NCBI GenBank assembly: GCA_905221605.1
Contig: CAJNDS010000264.1
Coordinates: 35,001 to 99,000, forward strand
Reading direction: 5' to 3'
Length of the DNA: 64,000 nucleotides
Source of the DNA: Symbiodinium natans
Taxonomy: Eukaryota > Sar > Dinophyceae > Suessiales > Symbiodiniaceae
Below are positions 21,101 to 28,929 of the stretch, in pieces (position 1 is the first letter of the stretch; every line of letters starts with the position of its first letter). Below the pieces are notes generated by a model. That model was not told the DNA's origin and searched no databases. It worked only from the letters and a program-made list of their open reading frames with translations. A program made the position numbers and the translations under genes.

Positions 21101-22721
21101 CGAGGCGTTCAAGTTGTGCGCTTTTGATTTGGCATCTTGCTGCATGTCTGCAGGCATCCAGAAATGCTGCTTCGTCAACGAAATTCTGCTTGTCACTCAT
21201 GATCGCAGCGGCAATAGCATCCGGTTGTCTTTTGACGTTGTCTTTCATCCTTTTGAAGATACCTTCCAGAGTTGTGAAAAACACGAGGACTCGATGAAGC
21301 ACTGCCTCAGGAGGAATGCCGCCAAATGGCACAAATGAGCCATCGTCATTGTAAATATACAAGAAGCCTCTGTGAACTCGCAGATGTCTTTCGCCCTCGA
21401 CCATCCAAAGTATTGTTGCAGCGTCTGCAAGTAAAAGCTTGCCCGACAAGTTTCTGTCGACCATGTAAGAAGCAACCAGAATAAGTCGCTGCAACTCAAC
21501 GCTGGTATCCGGATAGGCTACCTTCAATTGCAAGAGAGAATCCTGCGTTTTCTTGCGAATGTCATGCCGTGTGTTTCTGACATCCCGAGGGTACGTGTCC
21601 AGCACAGTAGCTATGCAGTCGGCCGAGTCTCTGAAGATCTTCGAGAAACGCTGCAGGTGACTGTCAGCTCCCGGCAAAAGACGCCTTTTCTTGGCACTGT
21701 GAGGCACCTCATCGTCTGCATTGTCTAAGAGCTTGCTCAACACCACCGCAGCGTCGTCGGAAAGTGGATCGCCTGGACTCTCATGTGGAAGAACAACTGT
21801 GAAGGGCAGTGTGGGTTCTGGTTCTTCCGTTTGCTGCTGCTGATTTGCGTTGGTATCGCGACTCTTTTGTAGTGCTTTGGAGAGCAAGAGATCACGTCTG
21901 ATGCTCATAAGCTTTGTCACCGACTCCTGCATGTCTGGCACGTCGTCGATGAAACCTAGCGGAAGGTAGTTCGGATGTATGCACACAACGAGCATCCTTG
22001 CAACCTTGATCTCGTAATACTTCTCCAAGATCCACTTGTACACGTTCAGCTGCAGGCGATAGTGCTCTCCCTGACAATCAGGGACAGTATCAAGCGGGCT
22101 TTTCATGAAATGTCCATAGCTGTTGTATTTCTCCCTCAACTTCGAGCTGCGCTTCCAGTCCACTAGAACGAACTCGCCCCTATCCGGGAATCGCAAGACA
22201 AGGTCGATTGATCCTGCCAGATCTTCTTCTGGCGCATGAATGCACCACTCTGTTCTGTATGCTTGGACATCACCGATCGTTCCAAGTACACGAATGGCTG
22301 CATGAAGCTCACCCTCCATGGGTCCTGGCATGATCTGATAGCCGTTCAGAAGGTTTTCCAACATCGCGTGCATCCAAGTGCCAGCGTTTGCAGCATGGTC
22401 TCTCTGAACTTGCCACAAGTCCACGATCTCGCTGTCGTGCAGCATGAAACTGGACATAAGCTCTTCCCAATTGGCAAGATCAGCTCGACTTCTCTTGAAA
22501 AGATCACAAACGACTTTCAGATCCGGTTGGTCTTGTGTGAGTTCGTGGACAAGGTCCGCTTGATAAAAGCAATCTTCTCCGGCAAGCATGGAAGCAATAA
22601 GCTTGAAATTGACGTCGTTGGCCACATACTCTTCCCTGGGCCATCGCGCTCCGGCCTTCATCTTCACTATCGCATCAGATGAGTCGAACTCCTGAGAATA
22701 TTCATGTAGCAGTCCAGTGAC
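18072..22721 (-). CDS. Giant element protein: PD-(D/E)XK nuclease, SF3-like helicase, polymerase-like and cysteine-protease-like modules
   Basis: An intact frame, numbered from 22667 (GTG; first ATG at 22661), about 1,531 residues. (1) Residues 97-210: RecB/Cas4-like nuclease with G-T-W-M-H100, D155, D170-W-K172 and Q206-x3-Y210. (2) About 660-800: SF3/D5-like helicase region with a P-loop-like GISPGGVGQS (670-679), Gln at the Walker A Lys position, then an R-x-x-Y and RRA..RFV tail typical of that family. (3) 1123-1300: polymerase-like module with RRYAGLG, DLDIQN (D1149/D1151), LNGG (about 1213), E1272 and HFDGL (D1298). (4) 1364-1460: papain-like protease candidate with C1366 or C1369, H1441 and D1458. 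The frame continues upstream of the GTG to an acceptor at 22722. It could process or replicate element DNA and mature a polyprotein. The nuclease call is strong; modules 2-4 are progressively weaker. Confidence 0.8.
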   Translation of the reverse strand, partial: VTGLLHEYSQEFDSSDAIVKMKAGARWPREEYVANDVNFKLIASMLAGEDCFYQADLVHELTQDQPDLKVVCDLFKRSRADLANWEELMSSFMLHDSEIVDLWQVQRDHAANAGTWMHAMLENLLNGYQIMPGPMEGELHAAIRVLGTIGDVQAYRTEWCIHAPEEDLAGSIDLVLRFPDRGEFVLVDWKRSSKLREKYNSYGHFMKSPLDTVPDCQGEHYRLQLNVYKWILEKYYEIKVARMLVVCIHPNYLPLGFIDDVPDMQESVTKLMSIRRDLLLSKALQKSRDTNANQQQQTEEPEPTLPFTVVLPHESPGDPLSDDAAVVLSKLLDNADDEVPHSAKKRRLLPGADSHLQRFSKIFRDSADCIATVLDTYPRDVRNTRHDIRKKTQDSLLQLKVAYPDTSVELQRLILVASYMVDRNLSGKLLLADAATILWMVEGERHLRVHRGFLYIYNDDGSFVPFGGIPPEAVLHRVLVFFTTLEGIFKRMKDNVKRQPDAIAAAIMSDKQNFVDEAAFLDACRHAARCQIKSAQLERLDSGADDRPVFPDQNPDQESWTSNFADNSFKMCCFLRSELMQTRMVSLIVEWCESEDQREPAVCFDDVCFKYDSPDSEHPIEVVKKSAENNCYVHIPHALLDVVLEHNVERLQRFYQQTFWCNCDVFECFQSALALAKRGLNVDRCFIGISPGGVGQSLYSLHLSEMYKQHHCFFDPNVWHLDEELRKQVESFARCFILTGQEAPESSKKLHTDLYKKTMSADGIMGRKPYGYTTRMFHVIGWKRLELNRMMHFAGVSLANFHSLFRRAFIWKGKARFVHPKFLLNYNDHELDGIFAADPSLNKFMLTSQASIAGLRLQWAFERNHTRDDCYQLIEAYCNGGDSYLTEDVMRMACGLTVRQRQLEEGDGIAAVLEGDKASQNDRENKVNEWETLRLFIFETLLSTTTELLTFHEFKKLALKQAKTPNLSKENLWDEMENKCVMRAGIVKHKTSKVKPGAFIPFMTFEKTFREILPEADAGNVRMVFEEEHDMQSLRQYAVTHSSRKKNSLCLLEYHKVMSKTAAGESKKGRPVAEQEAVTRKHSSALQKLQAHEKSIKCLLDGSDASGCARSPGRRLRVKGVLSKQITYHYPDKPAYTVTPRRYAGLGSAQAMSRRLQMHVLETHSADLDIQNCCFSLTYQLLEKMKPEPALPKDLGEVLEELAHRRDDFIQRLQLSRSKGKDVLNAILNGGTPSEDLKENEDVRKLQRISLYLRWVACNILHEDYMSLKDQKGKNFPSATIFSLLWHAVEDRILQCWSEHVLVVDPKPAHLSLHFDGLRISRAWTADIQKFCASSESIIEQQTGFKVKIVEKKPLDFLSAIQRASEEVPALESLPDVCLRRGNCIPCALWHTTPLLRAVIAASLQNSEVAENTEAEDAGFRCYRSASKLYQVDLACSLGLPPKGVSAFLLHFEGAGAPHCVAVDMASDETAITVRDGRRGFRLSRSSFHEAFGSAVDSRTIVCYWPRRCNEDIPAEALLLLDMQAGATSDTSDDEGKHTVFLVPIEDRV

Positions 22722-22810
22722 CTCAGCTTGTACACTATTGCAAAACTACATTACCTTCGTTGCGTGATATTTTTGTTACATTTACATGTGCTAATCTACA
22801 GCCCGGGGAC
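22722..22810 (-). other. 89-nt GT-AG intron in the element nuclease
   Basis: Donor AGT|GTCCCC and acceptor GAG|GTCACT. Removing it joins 'HKYFCNDSAIGCS' to 'VTGLLHEYSQEFD'. This restores the H-x-Y ... SVT-x-(I/L)L N-terminal signature common to phage/RecB-type PD-(D/E)XK nucleases. The AG|G acceptor fits dinoflagellate introns. Confidence 0.75.
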
Positions 22811-22926
22811 ACTGCATCCGATAGCGGAGTCGTTGCAGAAATACTTGTGACCGTCTGGCTCGAAGCGCAAAGCTTTATCATGTTGATGTGGATTGATGGT
22901 GGATAAATCAGTTCGCGCTTGTAAAA
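22811..22926 (-). CDS. Upstream exon of the giant element protein
   Basis: Reads DLSTINPHQHDKALRFEPDG then HKYFCNDSAIGCS before the donor at 22810. The 5' boundary is probably a TTTTTTTTACAAG acceptor near 22926. It supplies the N-terminal His/Tyr motif of the nuclease. Confidence 0.65.
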
Positions 22927-23060
22927 AAAAGGTTGTGGCTGTCCCAGGGTCTGATGGCATGTGAAACACAGGCGTGATCGGATCGCGACAAAGAACTGCT
23001 CCGACTATGCGTCCCATGAGACCAGTCCATCCTCCTTCAAGACTATAATTAAACTAATAA

Positions 23061-23236
23061 GCGAAGGCGACAGTATACAACGCAACGAATGTGTTAAGAC
23101 AATCTGGATCATTGCAACACTGTCCTTCTCCGTAAACAGAAGCTTCAACGTCCATCGCCAGGCTCTCCGCATCGTCCGACGCACCCCCAAGGAAGTCATC
23201 TGCTAAGGCTTCCGCCGCCAAGGCATCCTGCGTGTG
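23061..23236 (-). CDS. Probable 5' exon of the giant element protein
   Basis: The minus strand reads DALAAEALADDFLGGASDDA, then ESLAMDVEASVYGEGQCCND and PDCLNTFVALYTVAFAY before a stop, an acidic and clearly protein-like stretch. A GTATAC donor lies within its end. The start may be the ATG in CAGGATGCC or an acceptor just before it. It begins about 100 bp after the stop of the F-box/RING-like gene. Unassigned function. Confidence 0.5.
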
Positions 23237-23339
23237 TTTTTTTATTCAACAGCATGAATACTCGCGGCTAGTTCACATTGTTGTTGTTTTTTTTTATGCT
23301 TGTTTGCTAAAGAATGAACAAAACATAAACTGTTTTAAG

Positions 23340-24953
23340 TTAAGACGAAGCATCAACATGATCATTGCCGTATTGCTTGGAACGTCGTTCTTGCTCTATG
23401 GCCAAGAATAAATGCAGACGCAGGGCAAAGCTCAATGCAATGCTTTGCCATTCCAGTGAGTTCCCGAACTCTGCTGGATGTGGCAAACCTTCAAGAACTC
23501 TGAGTCGGCAAGAATCGAGCTTGCAAAGTTCATGCAGAAAATGAAACAGGATAGTATTCTTGTCTTGTGCCAAGAATGCTATGATGTTTCGAGCCCTGTA
23601 CATCACCTGCTCCCATTGGCGCTTGCCCACACGCAGTCTTTCCTGTGGATCAGGGAGCAAGTCGACAGCTGATGGCATGCGGTCAAACAACGCAGTGTTC
23701 TGCCTGAATATCTTGGCAACCACGCCCACGTGCTTCAAGTCAGACCATTCGGTCCAGGCATTTGTTTTGTAATAGGCGGCTGCGTTCACGTACGGCAAGT
23801 TCTGACTGCTGCCACCAACGAAGTCCATCAACTGACTTGGACAGTTAGGACACCTTCTCGCAGGTGAATGCTGCACGTGACCCTGGCATATCCAGGTCAT
23901 GCATAAAGGACACACTGCCCAGCGGGGCCTGTTGAGATTGTATTCTCTTCGACACATTGCACATTGAATCTGTGCATGCAGCTGAACCATAGAGGGCAAA
24001 GGTTTAAAAGTTGCAGCTGCGTGAGTTGTCGGAGAGGATGCGGAAATCCACACAAACAGTTGGGCCAAGGGCGACACGCTGTCCTCGTGTCCATCCAACA
24101 GTCGAGCACGAGAAACTCCGACGTTGTCTATGGACAGTTCCAACATGCGCTGATGCCAGATCACACTAAATTTATGTGGACGATTCGGCTGAATTTCAGC
24201 ACGTCGCCCAGCGTGTGGGACTGGAGGCTGGCTGTTCATACTTGCGGAAACAGTACAGTTGTCCTGAAACACATTGTCAATGCGAAAGAAAGCGGCGGGT
24301 CTGATCACTCGCCATTGTCGGACGCCTATATACAAGCCCTTGATGTTCGCTGGCAGTGTGATTTCAAAGCTTGCGCAACCCATCAACGGCCCGTCTGACT
24401 GAAAGCTGAAGAAATTGCTGTTCGCTTGAAACTGAGGAACGTTTTCATAGTTCCACTCCAAAAGAAATCTTTCTGGAAAGTCGTGTAGCATAGCCAGTTG
24501 ACGCAGACTGAAAGTTACCATTCCTGCCGCAGTATATGCTCTTCTCATGGCACGCAGCTTCGCCGGATCGTCGAACTCTGGGACGTTCATGGAGATCGTT
24601 TTGTTGCGCCAGTACGTTACACTTCTCACAGCCATGAACAAGTGCTTGCATGTCGCTGCAAGTGATCTCGAGTAGTCATAAGAGAAGAACATGCCTGGCA
24701 ACATGCTGAGTATGTCGTCGTGGAAACTGCCTCCATGGTAATCTTCTTGTTGCTGAAACGAGCGCGATCTCCTCCATCGTGATGTCCTCAAGTTAGCCAC
24801 TTGAAAAGCTTGTTGGCTTGTTTTTGACAAAGAATAACCGTTAGAACATGTACACTCAAAGCTGCCTTGTTTGTGTAGCATCATTGACACTGGTCGTACA
24901 CGCAAGCGACGCTGACACGCTGTTGCGCCGTGACCACCTGCATGTGCATGCAA
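23340..24953 (-). CDS. F-box-like / beta-sandwich / RING-like protein
   Basis: An open frame of 537 residues if read from a TTG at 24953; the first in-frame ATG is at 24887 (residue 23), giving about 515 residues. Residues 79-118 (DILSMLPGMFFSYDYSRSLA and following) look like an F-box. Residues about 195-320 form a beta-rich segment with HKFSVIWH and LELSIDNVGV, reminiscent of LamG/SPRY-type sandwiches. Residues 331-371 hold a zinc-binding cluster C331-x2-C334, C348-x2-C351, C356, H359/H362 and C368-x2-C371, RING-like. Such a protein could act in ubiquitination, which would be unusual cargo for a DNA transposon. It lies immediately upstream of the giant element gene, in the same orientation, and its 3' end is duplicated with the element at 16025-16228. 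F-box and sandwich calls are tentative. Confidence 0.65.
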   Translation of the reverse strand: MHAHAGGHGATACQRRLRVRPVSMMLHKQGSFECTCSNGYSLSKTSQQAFQVANLRTSRWRRSRSFQQQEDYHGGSFHDDILSMLPGMFFSYDYSRSLAATCKHLFMAVRSVTYWRNKTISMNVPEFDDPAKLRAMRRAYTAAGMVTFSLRQLAMLHDFPERFLLEWNYENVPQFQANSNFFSFQSDGPLMGCASFEITLPANIKGLYIGVRQWRVIRPAAFFRIDNVFQDNCTVSASMNSQPPVPHAGRRAEIQPNRPHKFSVIWHQRMLELSIDNVGVSRARLLDGHEDSVSPLAQLFVWISASSPTTHAAATFKPLPSMVQLHAQIQCAMCRREYNLNRPRWAVCPLCMTWICQGHVQHSPARRCPNCPSQLMDFVGGSSQNLPYVNAAAYYKTNAWTEWSDLKHVGVVAKIFRQNTALFDRMPSAVDLLPDPQERLRVGKRQWEQVMYRARNIIAFLAQDKNTILFHFLHELCKLDSCRLRVLEGLPHPAEFGNSLEWQSIALSFALRLHLFLAIEQERRSKQYGNDHVDASS

Positions 24954-25154
24954 CCATATGTCTCACAGCAACTTGTATTTAAAACAACACTGTAGCGAAC
25001 AACGACTTCAGTTTGATGTCGCGACGGATTCTACCTGCGTGAAGCTATGGAGGCACGCCTGCGTACGTTGAGCTTCTCAGTTTCCGGCGAAGAAGACGCA
25101 GCAGTCTCGTCGTCAAAGCACCTCGCAGCGGACACAGCATCGAGCACGGTATGT

Positions 25155-26597
25155 TTAACTTGCCTCTGAAGAGTCACGCTGCCTTTGCCTGGTGGAGTAG
25201 ATGTACTCCTTCAGCATGTTCCGGGCATCGTCCACATTGTCCGACCAGAAAATCCATTTGAGCTCGGGGTAGTACAAAAAAACACCCGGAACCTGCCCGC
25301 GAAATCCCATCGTTTCCAGAAGTGGATGCTGCGAGAGAAGTTCGCGCTCAGTAAGGCAATTGGACTGCGCACGACTGTGGAACTCAAATTCCACACTCGC
25401 GCTATCCGCTCGTCTACGCACGACTGAATGCAAACCGTTTCGCGCCACGCTCATCTCCAAGTGTGCTGCCGAATCCATTGGAGTGAACCGCTTCGGGATC
25501 TTATAGTTCGGAACATCCATGACCTGACGTGACACACGTTACATGCAAGATTTTATGGGCGCGTTCAGCGCCGCATAAGTTGCACTTGGCGGCTTTGCCT
25601 TCTTCGGTGGCGAGAAACTTTTTGTCGATGTCGCAGATCTTGCATTGTCCTTCTTGCTGCAGCACGTGTCGAAGTAAATATACTGAATGACATGTTACAA
25701 ATTGCGTTCGCAGCCTGCGTTGGTGACGTTGATTTACATCGAGAAGACTGTGCATGTTCCTGCAGATATCGAGCAGACGCCATTGAGCTTCGTCCAAGGT
25801 ACACATCTTATGGACAAGAAGAAAACTATACAGAGATCATGTTCCGACTGAGCATCAGAGACCTGATTGCTAGTCGCCGGTGTCGCAGACGAATCCTCAG
25901 AGAAATAGGCCTGCGATGCACAGAATGTTGCTGCGAGTACATGCTTTCAGTACAAAAAAAGCGCTGCGAGTTCTGGCCTCCATAAAGCCGGGAATCTCGA
26001 AAACATCACGCAGAGTGTGCGGTCGCCTCACGTTTCCTTGTATCTCGCCGCCAGAGGAAATCAGGTCCCGATGAAGCATTTCCTTCATCCACCGCCTGAT
26101 TCCAGCTGGTTAGAGTGTGGACACGGCCTGTTGTCTAGGCGTCGACTGAGGGACATCGAGCAGGTGCCGCAAGAGCATCTCGCAGACAAGCGACTCAAGA
26201 CCCGAACCAGGCATGTCCTTCGCGTGATTGTCGACAGTTTCCACAGCGGCGAGTTCCTTCCAGAGAAAGAGTTTAAGCTTACAACGAAGACAATGGTAAG
26301 GACAGCCTCCAGGCGGAAAACTGCGTCAGCGCTGCTGGGATTGACGTAAATTTTGCCAGAGATGGGACAACTCTCGCAGAACGCCTGATCATCACACTGC
26401 GATTCTTGTGAGCAGGACACAATCATTGAATTACTAGCCTCCAGCTCCTCGTCAAAGAAAGCAGGCTCCCACTCGTGTCGCCGCTTTCCGAAATTAATAG
26501 AAAGCTCATCGTCAAGCCAGCGAAGAGCTATGAAGTGCCCCTGCGTGCCGATAACGTACTCTCCAGGCTGAGTGATGATAGTCTTCTTCACGAGCAC
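25155..26597 (-). CDS. Unidentified multi-exon gene with two CxxC pairs
   Basis: Several frames on the minus strand read like one spliced protein: 26597 to about 26290 (QAFCESCPISGKIYVNPSSA), about 26250-26110 (HAKDMPGSGLESLVCEMLLR), about 26100-25900 (LISSGGEIQGNVRRPHTLRD), about 25806-25540 (GQCKICDIDKKFL ... KCNLCGAERAHK, a zinc-ribbon-like pair of CxxC) and about 25535-25155 (KIPKRFTPMDSAAHLEMSVA, ending SSEAS and stop). Exon limits are not resolved; the first frame begins with GTG, so a true start lies upstream or elsewhere. It sits upstream of the F-box/RING-like gene in the same orientation and could belong to the same element. Function unknown. Confidence 0.5.
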
Positions 26598-26652
26598 TAG
26601 TGCCTTCCTTGGATTGTGGTTGTTTGCAGTGTTTTACGATAACCGTTAGTTT

Positions 26653-26850
26653 TCAGTGGAGTTGCTGAAAAGGCTGCAGGATGGCGTTGCCATCAGCCAT
26701 GGCCCACAGTGGACCGTCCCGACTGTACGTCGCTTTGATCCCATGGGCATGAAAGCAGTCCACCAAGCACACGTCCTCGAACTTCTCTTTGCCTGGGCTG
26801 TAAACGATATTTCTTAAAGTCAGTAGCTTGCAACGATAATGATATAGTCA
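26653..26850 (-). CDS. 3' exon of a second unidentified gene
   Basis: Reads KLLTLRNIVYSPGKEKFEDV, then CLVDCFHAHGIKATYSRDGP and ends QPFQQLH and stop at 26653. Earlier exons may lie at about 27020-27110 (SWTSLARNAWYKGFARRGLR). No domain recognised. It lies directly upstream of the gene at 25155-26597. Confidence 0.45.
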
Positions 26851-27162
26851 AGACTCGTGTGACGCGTCGCACCACAGTATCTGATCGAGAATACGCATGA
26901 TGCGCTTACGGCAAGAGTTGCGCATGGAGAATCAGTACACCTCGCCGCCGTCGTCGAGGAATGTTTAGTCGGACGTGGAATGAATTTCTTCCTGGTTGTC
27001 AGGTGATGTTTTTCTTGTGGAGTCGACGCATGTACGTCACGCAGTCCTCTCCGCGCAAAGCCTTTGTACCAAGCGTTGCGGGCCAGCGAAGTCCAGGATG
27101 GCATGTCCTGCTGCGACTGCGAATCTTCGGCATCTACATGATGTTTTGTTTGTGACTACATA

Positions 27163-27309
27163 ATGGCCTCTGATAAAACGACTTTCTTCGTGCTGCGCCA
27201 GCTTGTACAGATTGCCTTGGCCGGCTTGGCACCTAGCGAGCAGTTGCGGCAGATATTTTCATCGACTCGAGCGTCTTCTCGTCGCAGAACCCAATCTGAA
27301 CTTCTGTGA
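27163..27309 (+). CDS. Small plus-strand reading frame at the head of a tandem array
   Basis: ATG-initiated frame of 48 codons (MASDKTTFFVLRQLVQIALA and following, ending TQSELL). Its second half is the first, most diverged unit of the tandem array that follows. It may be a 5' exon or a chance frame; no homology recognised. Confidence 0.3.
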   Translation: MASDKTTFFVLRQLVQIALAGLAPSEQLRQIFSSTRASSRRRTQSELL

Positions 27310-27930
27310 TTTTATTGGAATGTGTCAAGTATGCAGGATTCAAGCGTTAAATGTAAGTCTCGAAACATGTCCTTTGCTCCAGCAAACTGAAGATCTCCTC
27401 GTCGAGCTTGTCACCTAGCAAGCACTTGCGCCAATCATTGAATTCGACTTGCTGTGTTTTGTAAGTCCAGAATCCAATCTGAACTTCTGTGATTTTATTA
27501 TAATGTGTCAAGTATGCAGGATTCAAGCGTTAAATGTAAGTCTCGAAACATGCCATTTGCTCCAGCAAACTGAAGATCTCCTCGTCGAGCTTGTCACCTA
27601 GCAAGCACTTGTGCCTATCACTGAATGCAGAATCCAATCTGAACTTTTTTTTTATAATGTGTCAATTATGCAGGATTCAAGCGTTAAATGTAAGTCTCGA
27701 AACAAGTCCTTTGCTCCGGCAGATTGATGATCTCCTCGTCGAGCTTGTCACCTAGCAAGCACTTCTGCTAATCATTTAACTCGACTTCAGTGTCTTCTAA
27801 GTTTAGAATCCAATGTGAGCTTCTATGATTTTATTAAGACGTGTCAAGTATGCAATATTAAACCGTTAAATGTAAGTCTCGAAACATGTCCTTTGCTTCG
27901 GCAATCTGAAGATCTTGTCGTCGACATCGG
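27225..27930. repeat. Tandem array of a ~165-183-bp unit, about 4 copies
   Basis: 'CCAATCTGAACTT' followed by 'GTGTCAAGTATGCA' recurs near 27290, 27472, 27635 and 27806. Units contain 'GTCACCTAGCAAGCACTT'. The first unit overlaps the end of the small frame at 27163-27309. Confidence 0.92.
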
Positions 27931-27949
27931 AATTCTTCACAGCCTCAGA

Positions 27950-28380
27950 CCTTCAGGGCAAGAACTAGTACAATGAGGCAAGGCAACGATTATCACAAAT
28001 GTAACTAGTAAGCTGTATTCAACAGACTGGCGTCCATAACTTCCAGGTAGATGTGTTGTTGACTGTCTGCCTTGGACGAATGACATTGCACTAGGCTTTA
28101 ACATGTGGAGCACGTGACGTAACGAGGTTCGCGCTCGATGTGGATTAGCTTTTCGATGCTGGGGCTGCTGATCTGATCGGACCTGACGCAGCTGCAGTGA
28201 TACACTAACAAAGATGATATCTTAAAGTCACACGTTCGCGATGAAATAACTATAGCAAAGTCACCTGAACAAGTGCCAGTGATAGATTGCCGCAATCCTC
28301 AGTTGTTTAAACAATCAACAGGTTACGTAGATACAGCGCGCGATCTCGCAATCGAGTGGATGACTCGACGTTGATGAGCC
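27950..28380. other. No gene recognised
   Basis: Single-copy sequence between two tandem arrays. Only short open frames without protein-like features on either strand. Confidence 0.5.
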
Positions 28381-28390
28381 GCTGCGTCTG

Positions 28391-28925
28391 TACCGGGCAG
28401 TCGTCACAGGCCCTGCTCATGCATGGAATACTAAGTGCGCAGAAGTAAACACGTACTCACAGGCGAGTATACTAGGTCAACGACTCGTCAAACGAGCTGG
28501 CCGCAGAGTCAAGAATCTCGTGATTGGTCCTGGCACACACTAACTCACACGACATCAACGACTATTGTATAGCCGGGCAGTCGTCACAGACACTGCTCTT
28601 GCATGGAATAGTAAGTGCGCAGAAGTAAACACGTGTCACAAGCAAAGGCACAGCGAGTGTACTGGGTCAACGACTCGCTAAACGAGCTGGCCGCAGAGTC
28701 AAGAATCTCGTGATTGGTCCTGGCACGCAATAACTCACACGACATTAACTACTATTGTATAGCGTAGTAACTTGTACGGCAGACGTACTCTCAAACAAAT
28801 CTATAAGGAGCATGCTGAGTCCACAACTTGGCAGACGAGTTCGCCGTAGGATGAGGAATCTTGTGCTTAGTCCTGCGACGTACTAATTCGCACGACGCCA
28901 AAGACTATTATATAGCGCAGTGTTT
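28391..28925. repeat. Tandem array of a ~185-bp unit, three copies
   Basis: 'GGGCAGTCGTCACAG', 'GCGCAGAAGTAAACACGT' and 'GAGCTGGCCGCAGAGTCAAG' occur in two close copies (about 28391-28575 and 28576-28764). A third, strongly diverged copy follows at about 28765-28925. Confidence 0.88.
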
Positions 28926-28929
28926 TTGT

